From assembly GCF_010093815.1 (NCBI RefSeq), contig NW_022985551.1:254832-318831 (forward strand): a stretch of DNA of 64,000 bases. Direction: 5' to 3'. The notes under the pieces are model-generated. The model was not told the DNA's origin. It was given only the letters and a program-made list of their open reading frames with translations, and made no database searches. This DNA comes from Pseudovirgaria hyperparasitica. Lineage: Eukaryota; Ascomycota; Dothideomycetes; Acrospermales; Acrospermaceae. The position numbers and the translations under genes are program-made. How positions within the stretch are numbered: position 1 is the stretch's first letter; each line of letters begins with the position of its first letter. Shown piece by piece: positions 11,647 to 21,839 of this stretch.

Positions 11647-14376
11647 CCCGATATAAGTCTAGCCACCGTTATCTTTGTGGTGAGACTTGTTCAAGATGTT
11701 CTCAATAATAGGTCCAGGACAGAACTTGACGGCTTGTCTAAGTGGAGCGGTAAGTCCAGTAGAGCGATGCAAGTTTGACAAGAAGCGCGTGCGATTGTGT
11801 TGAGTGAAATCCTCGGTTCAAATCACATTTTCCGGGCTGTTCTGATGTTATCCGCCTTGTAACAATGAAGATGCAAGAGATGAAGATCTGTCAGATCTGT
11901 AGATAACATCATTGGTGCCTGGCGCACGCTCGGGCCACACATGGATCTTCAGCTAGAGCTTAGATCTCACTCTTTACCTACTTGGGTAGAGCTAGTAGTA
12001 GAGCATCGATTTAAGCGAGTAATTAATCGAGGATCTAATTAGCTTTAGAGTCCTAAGAGCCATATATACTCTTTGGAGATAGAATAGCCGTAGATACATA
12101 TAATGAAGTATCAGTGGTTCTTATCTTCATAACCTTATATCTACTAAAATATCTTGAGTATTATCTACTTGACTAAGTTGACTTATCGATTGAATCCATA
12201 GGCTGATTCGAAGCTTCATGCTGGGTAATTACGTCTAGTCTTATCGAAGATGGCATAAGCACCACTAATCCCCCCAAGTCTCTTACCTTCCAAAGATTGG
12301 CCCAAGGCAAAGGCATGTACACTCTAAATCTATTCAAGCTCAATCTGGGCCGAGAAAAATATAGAGAGAATATAAGCTTAATCTACGCCTTAAAACGATT
12401 CTCAAGACGGTCCAATCTTATCTATTCAGTTGTTTACATACTGGATTAAACATATGAGTCCACAAAGAGCGGATACTTTGTTACCCACGGGGGGGGGGGG
12501 GATAACGTAAGGCTTCTATGTGTAGCTAAATTACTCGATTTTTAGTAGGGTTCTAGTAGTGAGTTTCTTAATATATCTAACTCTATAACACAAGGGAGTT
12601 TATTACTTAGAGACGTACAATTCAAGGCCTTATATACGACTATACTAGTCGAATATAGACAGGTTCGAGGAGAATTAGGTGGCCATTCTATGTACGACGT
12701 ATCTACGTATGTTAAAGCTTCTTAGGTTCTTAGATATTTTAACCTATTTGAAGAACCTTAATTACTACCTCGCCATATTTGCTCTTGAATTAATCTAATA
12801 TAAAGTCAACCTAATCCCTTGGCTCAGATTGCAAGCTCAACCTGTACTGTTAGAGTAACTAATTATATAATTCCTATCTAGGCCTTCGGATTGTATCCGG
12901 TGGTATATACCCATGTCTTATTGGCCTCAGAAACGATTCGCAATCCAACGGTGACAAATTACCGACCCAGGAATGCTTCGGCGACCATGCGGACGACATG
13001 GTAGGGAGCAGATTAAGGAGAAGAAAACAATGGCGGGCGCAAAGTCATAACCTTCTGAGCTCCCGCACCCAGCTCAAATATGAAGCCTTGTTTCGCGACT
13101 CTAACTGCTACGCAAGACTCCCTAGCACCGTCTGCTCCTGACTCTGCGGCCGAAACGCAAGCTGCCGACGGACCTTAGCCGGATTCTCCTACTGCGGTAT
13201 GACCTAACGTGACAAGGAATGTGTATCTAACGTGATTCCTTCGTTGGATATATCGGCTATGAGCGTGAGACCGGGGCTGGCTCATCGTTTATAACGAAGC
13301 GGCCTTGGGGTTACCTTTCAACAGATAGTTTGTCTAGGAGATTGAAACATAGCCGAAGGAATGCTGATACAAGTTCTACGTCATCATAGCATATTTCAAA
13401 TTTTACATTGGTAGCCACATCTATATCGATGGAAAGCATGGCAGAAACTTTAATATCGTCTTTGATACCCTTTCATCACTATCCACTACTACACGATAAG
13501 TTTAACAGCCTGATAAGATTCCAGATGTAAATACAAAGTCCCATCGTTTTTCTTCTTACCTCTACGGTAAGACGGGATGGAGAATGTATACAAATATATT
13601 AAATTCTGATATAATGGATAACTCTAGTGTTGTTTTTTCATTGGCCTAGTACGTCTAATTCCATAGAGAATCAAGGGTAGTGGTTTTAGATATTGTAAGG
13701 ATGGAGATAATGAGAGCGATCGTGGGAGATAGGTTGGTCTAGTATTGGGTGTACATACGTTCATATAGAAATGAAAATAGTAATAAGAATAAGGAGGAGG
13801 AGAAGTAAAAGGAGGCGGAGGGTTATACAGTAAAGTAGTACCTTAAGTGGATAGGGATAATATCAATATGAAAGGAAGGGAAGGCAAGGAAAGGAAAGGG
13901 AGAGGACTACGTGTCGAATGTGCATGTGAAATACTTTCTTACTTATAGAATTTTTCAATATGGCTTCAATCCCTCGTATTCTGGTATGGAGACTGTATGT
14001 TCGGTAGGGGATAGGCGATATACAATAAGTAGGCATAGTCTTTCGTGTAAAGAGTTTGATGCAAGAAGGACAGAGCACGTAGTATTAGTAGAGTGATAGG
14101 ATTTAGAAGAGGTGCGTGAAGGAAAAAGTATAAGTATAATATCAACGAGATCTATTATTTATCTCCTCACCGTTCTTGCTTACGCCCTCAGCCGTTCTAT
14201 ATATGATGGAGGTCTACAATAGAAGATGAAATTTGGCGCGAGGTTAGGCTCATTCCTATGCTAAAAACTCGATCCTCAATCACGCACAAGTCAGTCATAA
14301 CGATATGACATAGATACATGCTTTAGCTTATCCTTCGGTAGACCTTAAATATAATTCGATAGACGATCTACATAAA
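11647..14376. other. AT-rich, gene-free tract
   Basis: The first ~250 bases are the probable promoter of the regulator. From about 11,900 to 14,300 the sequence is visibly AT-rich (many TA-rich runs, few CpG) with no frame of meaning on either strand. It contains a 13-base G run at 12489-12501 and purine-rich simple sequence around 13,780-13,910. The look is that of DNA altered by repeat-induced point mutation (C to T), though no index was computed. The only repeat I can point to is the ~130-base copy listed at 11911-12042. Confidence 0.6.
11911..12042. repeat. Dispersed repeat, copy 1 (AT-shifted)
   Basis: About 130 bases alignable by eye with 33391-33514 in the same orientation. Shared blocks include TGCCTGGC, GCTCGGGCCACA and a final AATTAG. 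This copy appears to differ mostly by C-to-T and G-to-A changes, as RIP would produce. No coding capacity, terminal inverted repeat or target duplication is visible; family unknown. Confidence 0.5.
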
Positions 14377-15433
14377 TCAGGAAGGCCACGGGATACCATG
14401 AGCAATTTTCCTAGCCAGGTCGATAGCATTCGTACATAGCGCTTCGAATTCGAGTCTGTATGTCTCAAACACGCAGAGGAGATCGGCCGTTATCGGCTCG
14501 GCGTCGCAATGAAGAAGTTCGCGAAGAACGTTGACTAGAGAGACGAACCTTTGGGCGCCGCAGTTGAACGCTATACCTGCAAACTGCTCCATATAGCACA
14601 AAGCATCTTCTGCGACGACAATACGGTCCTAGTACCAGACTTTCGAGAAGCCCATTTCCAGATTGAGGGGGGTCGACACTTGACCGTCTTCTAATGTTCT
14701 TGCAGACGAACTTACCTATCAAGGCTGCGCGAAGGCCTCGCGACCAGTTTTTGTGACATTTATAGACAGCTGGTAAGGCCCTGGCAAGTCCTCAGTGCAA
14801 CTTCACCGCGTCCAGAAACGACATGGTCTCCGAATCTGCTTGAACGATGCTCATAGAGCGTACTCTGTTTCGTGTCGTCGTTCGAGGATATCCCGATGAG
14901 ACACTAAACAGCTAGATCTTCTTCGATAGATCCGTTCTCGAGGGTGATGCGAACGCCATTCTTGGAGACTTCGCTGTCGTTCACCTTGCTATACACCCGT
15001 AGGACCTTCTCGTAATGGGTAGAGTGCTGAGAAGCTTGTCTATGAGAGCCTCGCGCTCTAAACCCACACTGAACTACCCATGACTAAATCATACTCTTGA
15101 ACAGAGCGTCAAATCGGATAGACAGTGTTGTAACGTACTTCCCCTGGAAGACCGGATCCCGTTCGTTTTTCGCAGGACACGACCGTCGGTCAGGGGATCG
15201 GACCTTCTCGATCATAGAGACCCCAACGCTGTAAATTATCCAACAGTCAAAACTGTTGGAATACTCGTAGCGTATTGACTCGAAGGAACAAGGATCCACC
15301 TCGCTTGCCTGTGACGCTGGATTCCTCGCGGACAATACAGTCGAGTTTGAAGGTCGTGAAGGACATATGCCGCGAAAAGACCGATCGGACCACCATCGAC
15401 GACAAGCATGCGGAAACTACTGGTTGAAGACAT
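14377..15433 (-). pseudogene. Ruined FAD-dependent monooxygenase gene
   Basis: Pieces of a fungal FAD-binding monooxygenase (UbiH/PHBH type, common tailoring enzymes of polyketides and meroterpenoids) lie in correct order on the minus strand. The N-terminal Rossmann segment is at 15433-15330 (LVVDGGPIGLFAAYVLHDL, against the family's VVGGGP). A mid-domain strand is near 15,030-14,925 (VRITLENGSI, which in relatives precedes the GADG motif). The C-terminal helix region is at about 14,600-14,377 (ending in a DLARKIAHGI-like stretch). They fall in different frames separated by stops, so the gene is clearly dead, with several breaks. The host gene probably belonged to the neighbouring PKS cluster. 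The family is fairly sure; the exact boundaries are not. Confidence 0.65.
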
Positions 15434-18196
15434 TGCGCTGATACCGATGTTAGAGAGAAGGTGTCAAAGCACTCACATGCATGAGGACTTGCTGTCAGGA
15501 GATCGTGCTAACGACAGTATTAGTCTCTCAGACTTGACGAGGTGAATGATCAAGTAGATACAGATCAAGAGGAACGTGCATGGTCCTGGCGGCTCTGCGA
15601 TCTCCGTCACTGACGCAAATAGAACCTCTCGCATATTGCTACAGGGTCATTCCGCGCTGATAGATAAGCCATCAATCTTGTTCGTAATCGTATCATTGCG
15701 TTCGTAGGACCGATGGCCTGCATACTCGGCCCGTCGCAAGTCTCTGCACGACAGTGCAACAGTATAACGGGGGAAGAAGCCAATGCGCTTCTTCCCAGTC
15801 CCGCTACTGGCGGAGTGATAGAAGGATACGAGAACGAAAGGCCCGATCGACTGAACTGATAGAGTCATCAATCATCGTCATTCAGCGGCTACGCCACGGT
15901 CAGAACTGGGGCCAGCCTCGTCGTGAGTAGCATCTAGATGTCGGTATCGCGGGTTTGAGCGCATCCCCTTGCTTGTACAACATTTCGAGCACTATGATCA
16001 ATTAGAGGGTATCCCCTGCCACTTTCTAGTGCCACCTTATGATCAACACTAGAAGTTTACAGTGCGGAAAGAGAATATATGCCGTTGTGCCATTGGAGCA
16101 TATAGATTATAGAATATAAGCGCTGTAGATTCGGGGTAGTGCCAGTCCCACGGGCAAGAATATGCATGCTGCCACTTTCAAAACAGTACATCATCGATGT
16201 CCAGGCAAATGACTTGGTAAAAAATGGGCAGGGGTCAGGGGACCAGGACAGTGTGAGATGAGATAAGCAGTGTAATTGCCAGGGGGCGGAGTTTTTGATC
16301 CAGGAAAAAGGCAAAAAGGCAAAAAAAGGACCGATACCAGACGCTTTCTCCAACCGATCTGGCCATCTTGGCATCTACCAACACGATAGTCAGCTACCAA
16401 CAATTGGGAGCTCTCAAGAGGGTACTGTGGTACCCAGAAAAGGCAAATGGGGCCCAGGGCCTGCATAATTCAAAAGTTAGCCTGTGTTGTGATGTGGATA
16501 TTGATGTTCAGCTCTGATTTCGGGTTCCCCCAGTAGGAAGAGATGATTATCGAAGGCTCTTTGGATCATTGAGCTAACCTCGTGCGAGATGGCTTCTTGT
16601 TGGACAACCATCGGTTTTGAGCGGCTACGCTATAGAGAGATGACAGGGCGAAGTGCACCTGCTAGAATTGAAGACATAGTCTGGCGCGAGGATTGTAGTG
16701 TTTCCCAACCTTGACGTTGCCTCCGATCGCTCGCAGTTTTGCAAACAGAGAGAGCTATGATCCTATTGTTATCCATGTGAGACGGATGGCAAGGCTCAGA
16801 TAGATTCCAAAGCTCAGAACCGAACTTGTGTTCTGTGAGAATAAGCCCTCCTCGAGAGTGAGAGTGACGTCCAAGACTTGGGGGCCGAAAACCCCAGATC
16901 CATCCATCTAAGACTAAACGAGACCTGTGGGGAACCGTTGCCAAGCTTTCCGTGCCGTGCCGTATCAAACTCGGGGCCTACGTAGGTACCTTGCAGGTGA
17001 GTGCTGCACTAGCCTCGTATTCATGAAGCCCTACATCAATGAACACGGGCAACTTGGACACACGATCAACATCAGTGACGACGTGCGAGAGCTCTCGCAT
17101 CATATCATACAAGACCTTTCATATGCACCGCCTGAAAGACTGCAAGCTGTTCTTTAGGCGGTGCGAGGGACCTCTCTCTCGAACTGCTGCAGTACTGGTC
17201 AGCGCTTATCCTGCATGGTGCATCGTGGTCTAGAAATCTCCCAGTTAAACCCTTAGGGGGCGTGCCGCGTGCATAGATAGGCGCCTAGAGTACCGCGCTG
17301 CCGCTTGGACGAAGGATACTGCCACTAAGTAGAGTTCTGGGTCTATCAGCTATCAGCATTGTACTGAACTAGCCTTTCACATAAGTCTGTAGCAGATCCC
17401 AGTGACTTTAGATCATGTAACGAAGTTAATGGCGTAGCTGAGGCGGGGCATGGATCAGACATCCAAGAGCCGGCATCCATGGAAGCGCGATATTCCACGG
17501 CATCCTGCAAGGGCGATCCTGCAGTTGATGAGACAAGTGATCTTACCGGCCAATAGCAATCAACGATCATCCAAATAATCCTGGCCGAGCGTTTTATGAG
17601 CCGTGTGGTGCATTTGCCCGGCCACTCCAGCCGCTCTGCACCTGAGGCTTGCAAGAGGGCATCTACTGTGTAACAGTGGGCCAGTATATTCTTAGCATGA
17701 CAGACAGCCTCGCGAAGATTTGACTGATGGATGTAGAAGACGATGCCGCATATAAACCCTGCACATTTCATGAGTTAGAGTGGGCCTCTCGAATGGTGAC
17801 GCATGTTCATTCGACCGACTCACCAGCGACATACCGTAACCTCTGACCGAGGATTCATCTTGCCTTATTGCGCCACGGCAACGAATTCCAAACAGAGGAC
17901 ATCGAAATTGAATGCTTCGGTGACTGCTATACGTATGCAGCGATCTTGGTAACACGCATCGAAAGCGTAGGTATCAGCTCGGCAATGTACAGCTCGATAC
18001 ATACTTAAAAGACTCCCGACACTAAATACCGGTTCGCGGCGAATCTTTGGGTTACAGGACATGGAAGATACTTGAAATTGCACTTTGCTTTCCAAACGTA
18101 GTCATTGTTCAATACGTAAGCTTCTTTAGGTTAACATCAATCGCTCGAACCATCTTTCTACTTCACAAGCAGAGTCTCAGGAACTTTGCAGATCAA
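15434..18196. other. Unassigned region between ruined monooxygenase and reductase
   Basis: About 2.7 kb with only short broken frames on both strands. Some minus-strand stretches (around 16,190-16,470 and 17,350-18,095) read as Cys- and hydrophobic-rich peptides that could be remains of further genes, but none gives a motif I can name. Base composition is closer to the coding average than in the AT-rich tract, which suggests decayed genes rather than an old transposon. Confidence 0.5.
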
Positions 18197-19312
18197 TCAC
18201 TGTGCGCCACCAGTCGATAGTTCGTCGAATTGAAGAAGTGATTTGCCCGAATTAGCTCCAGAGAACATCGCTAGGAAGCCCTTTGGCGCATTCTCTATGC
18301 CTATCGTCACGTCATGTTTCGGCGGCGCCACTGTCTTCTGGAGCAGATATCCATACATAGTTTGTCCAAACTGCTCCGCATGTTTCTGCAAGAGATGAGG
18401 GTCTGAGACGATGAAACCGCTCATTGTCAGCCTCTTGAGCATGAATTCCATGAGATTTCGAACACCATAGCGATTCTGTGGTTCCAAGTTGTACTGAGAG
18501 ATTGCTCCACAGCTGACTATAGGTAATTTAGTGAGATCTCATATAGCTTGAACATCGCAACACTCACCAATTCGGCCAAAATCTTTCATGTTATCGATAG
18601 CGATCTCTAAGTGTTCTCCTCCAACGTTATCAATGTAGATATCGATACCCTCAGGTGCGAGTTCTTTCAATGCTACCGCAGGACTAGTTTCCTTGTAGTT
18701 GAAACCGACAAAGCCCAACTTCTGGATGTATTCGAGCTTCTCCTGGGATCCTACGCTTCCGACCACTTTCAGACCTTCCAGAAGAGCGAGCTGACCAACC
18801 AAAGTGCCTACAGCACCGCTAGCGGCAGAAACCCAGAGGGTCTCGCCCTTTTTTGGTTTCCCATACTCATAAAGAGACACCCACGCGCTCATACCGGCAG
18901 TTCCAAGAATACCAGTAAAGTATTTCCAGTCAAGGCCAGCAGGATTAAACAAAGGTCGTACCGTAGGCATATGGGACTCGGGGACTACACTGTACTCCGA
19001 GGTTGCGAGCATTCCCCATACAACATCCCCAGGCTTGAAACCTGGGTTGTTCGATTTGAGCACCTTTGCGACTGCTCCATTGATGAAAGGCTTGCCTCTG
19101 ACAAAAGGAATAGCCCAGGTCTGGCTATCCGGATCTCGCATCAGACCACGTTGATAAGGATCAAAGGAGGCATAGTAAGTTTTGACCGTGATACAGCCTT
19201 GCGGTGGGGCTGTCTCCAAGTCGAACTCGCCAGTCTCAACAGCGAAATGTTCGCCCTCGACAGGTGTTTCGAGCGGAGGACTCTTGAAAATGAGGGCCTG
19301 ATTTCGTACCAT
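18197..19312 (-). CDS. NADP-dependent MDR-superfamily reductase (alkenal/prostaglandin reductase-like)
   Basis: A medium-chain dehydrogenase/reductase without zinc ligands, like prostaglandin/leukotriene reductases and NADP-dependent alkenal double-bond reductases; it probably reduces an enone. The two exons, read on the minus strand, are 19312-18568 and 18516-18197, around a 51-nt intron (GTGAGT...TAG), giving 354 aa. The N-terminus KTYYASFDPYQRGLMRD is a family hallmark. The nucleotide-binding motif AASGAVGTLVGQLA is near residue 165. IDIYIDNVGG and GAISQYN complete the conserved fold. I chose the ATG at 19312 (MVRNQALIF) because it fits relatives; an ATG 20 codons upstream would add a hydrophobic leader. 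It sits about 2.5 kb from the PKS and is probably a tailoring enzyme. Confidence 0.85.
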
Positions 19313-20259
19313 TGTTGATATGGCTGCGGCTGTAGAGAAAACGACGAAGAGATTTGAGGGTAAGAAGCGCACAGGTCGGATTCTTTAGGACGCCGGTTCA
19401 CTCTTGATCTTCCTTGGGGTTCCCCTGTGCCACGCAGCAAGTGATCGCCCTACTGCCCTGGAAACCTTCGTGGGCCTACTCATGCTAGCCAGATCGAGTG
19501 ATTGTTTTACCTTCACTCCATGCGAACAAGGCGCAGTCATCGCTGGTCGCTACGGCTGAAATGCAGTAATTTTGCAAGGGAGTTCGATATAACTTCACCG
19601 AAAATGACCGAGCTGAACTCCGCCTCCTCATCGTTTAGATTGTCGTCGAACATCCATCCCGGTCTTCTTGCTGTGCCTCTCGGAATAGTTGGTTTTCGTA
19701 CTTCTGCGCCAAGCCTTGGCGTCAGCCATCTCCCTGCGACTTGAAATCAGTTTAGGTTAGTTAGAGACCGCGAGGACATGGTGGGAACTCATCAACATGT
19801 ATGTTATTTTCGAACATCAACATGATCTTTTCATTCTGCGATGATCTTTACTGAGAATGATCGTAGGACAAGAAATAGTTAACTCCACTAATAGTCGCTT
19901 ACAAAGACAGTACTCCGGGCACTTCTTTAGGTTAGTGTGAACGTGTGTAACAGTTGGAACCTTAGCTCAAAACTTCGAAACCTTGAAATAACCTGAACCA
20001 TGAAAATTCACATTACACAACCTGATCACTTCACTCGATCTGTGCCAACGTATGATTGTAATTCTACCTGTCTGATGTGGCTCAGCCTCGCAGTGGTCCG
20101 CCACCATGCGCTCGTGCTCTCCTTCAGGATGAGGCTTGAGCCGCTCATCCGCCGTCGCAGCAAGCTGTACAATGCTATAAGAAATGGATTGAAAGAAATG
20201 AGATGATTTTGTACGTGCTGATTTAAGCTGAATCTCGTGGCAGTTAAGGTGGACACGTA
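19313..20259. other. Intergenic region between reductase and membrane-protein genes
   Basis: Promoter and leader of the reductase (right of 19312) and 3' region of the membrane-protein gene (left of 20260). No further gene was recognised. Confidence 0.6.
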
Positions 20260-21404
20260 TCAGCGGCTTTCGGCATCTATTTGGCTCCATTCCAACTGGA
20301 TCTCGTTGCTCACATGAATATGAGCCTCATCAGACTTGTTGTCTCGAGCCTTGCTCGTGCTAGCAGTGATACCATAGCTTCTAAGACCTGTTATCCTGTT
20401 TAGCTGCGATACTGTTGCCAAGAATAGTGGTCGAATGGCCGGCAGGCAGGCAGCCATCAAGTAGACTCCAGGCTCTACTATGGTCCAGACAAGCAAGTTT
20501 GCTGTAACGTAGGTGCCATCAGTGAGGACATCGATTGAGAAAAAATAGGAGAAGCGGACAATAGCAGCAATGATTCCACTGAAGATGAGTTAGCATGTCT
20601 TCAACTGTCATTTTCGAAATCATGACTTACACACTACCAGTGACAAAAACGAGAGAAAGCGCAATTTTCTGCGCGGTGGACATCTTAAGCCTCCAAACAA
20701 CCGGGAGTGGGAGTATTAAAAGTGCTACATCCGTAACAATGTTCGGGAAGCTGATCCAGCGCCAATACTGGATTGAATCTATGCACACTGAAGTGGGATT
20801 ATGAAGCATAATTTGAAGATTCCACCGTGCGCTGAATGGTTGGCACTGAGCAAGCGAAGCGATGATACCAGCAGTCGCGTTTGCTATCATGACTCCGCAG
20901 ACCAGCAGAGTCGCAATGCGGTAAGGCATCTCTGTGAAAATCCGAAGGTATGTGGCTGCAATGGATAGCTTGGGTAGAGAGACTGCGACGCAGTATAACT
21001 GCTCAACCGCATAGGCACATTTGGCCCAGTTCTTCACAGCCTCTGGGTCAGTGACCAACACTACTGGCAAATGACGTCCCACGCCGGCAATCTCAACCTC
21101 CACTGCGTATGGATTAGCTACGTGATGGCACCGTGGATTCAGCGAATCTCTCACCTATGGCACAAGCGCTCAGCCCAAGGCAAATGATGAGTGCAGAAAC
21201 AATAAGGAAGTCATCCGTGGCAAGTTGCAGTCGAGAAACCTTTCGAGATATGAACCGCAGGCTCACGAATGTGATATCCAATATAGCGAAGGTTATAGCA
21301 GTACCATAGGCTCGGGGACCAATGTTCTCTGCGGCGTATTCAGGCGAAAGTACTGACTGACTCATGTTCATGTGGTGACTGCTGGCGTTCAGTATCAGGA
21401 GCAT
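20260..21404 (-). CDS. Rhodopsin-domain integral membrane protein
   Basis: A member of the large fungal family of seven-helix 'rhodopsin domain' proteins (PF20684 type), function unknown and not light-sensing rhodopsins. The three exons, read on the minus strand, are 21404-21155, 21102-20631 and 20578-20260. The two introns are 52 nt each (GTGAGA...CAG; GTAAGT...CAG). The result is 346 aa, or 335 aa if the Met at 21371 is used. Hydrophobic helices include AITFAILDITFVSLRFISRK, DDFLIVSALIICLGLSACAI, KLSIAATYLRIF, ATLLVCGVMIANATAGIIAS, FPNIVTDVALLILPLPVVWRL, KIALSLVFVTGSVGIIAAIV and WTIVEPGVYLMAACLPAIRP. The DDFLI, LPLPVVWRLKM and ACLPAIRPLF segments are typical of the family. A short polar tail ends the protein. 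It is divergent from the PKS across 435 bases, so the two may be co-regulated. Confidence 0.85.
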
Positions 21405-21839
21405 TCTTCGCCAGTATTCGCACGGCGTGCTTATAAGAAGACACTATAATTAGAGTTGCCGCGCATAGATTGTTGTGAGCCAAATTTCCGCCCTCTATCG
21501 GCGGGTAGGCTTGCATGATGACTGCAGGTGTTAGCTCCAACAGTTGTCGAACCCTAGTACTGTTGCATGCAGAACCCCTTGCGTTCAACCATAAGGCAAA
21601 ATCAGCCGCCCAGGACTTCCACGATAACCGTTAGTCTGTCATTCCTCGGCTTTAATGGCTGCAGTTGTCGAATGTAAACGATTAGTAGTAGGCCAGATCT
21701 CAGCTGACTTAAGTACATGTTTCCTGACTGCATCTCCATTTAGTGGATTCTTATAGGAAAACATTGTTCTAGATTTACTCCCCGACACCCTACAACATCC
21801 TTGCTGATAACGTATCAGAGTCCTACAAGCTTGGTCATT
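21405..21839. promoter_or_regulatory. Divergent promoter region, membrane protein / PKS
   Basis: The 435 bases between the two ATGs must hold both promoters. No sharp TATA box or palindromic Zn2Cys6 site (CGG-N-CCG) stands out by eye. Confidence 0.5.

Noticed and set aside
11740-11850. Second tRNA-like stretch with GGTTCAAATC
   Set aside because: The T stem does not pair and no cloverleaf can be drawn.
17346-18095. Minus-strand hydrophobic readings resembling a Pyr4/PaxB-type membrane terpene cyclase
   Set aside because: Only scattered single-residue resemblance; no family motif could be placed, so no gene was called.
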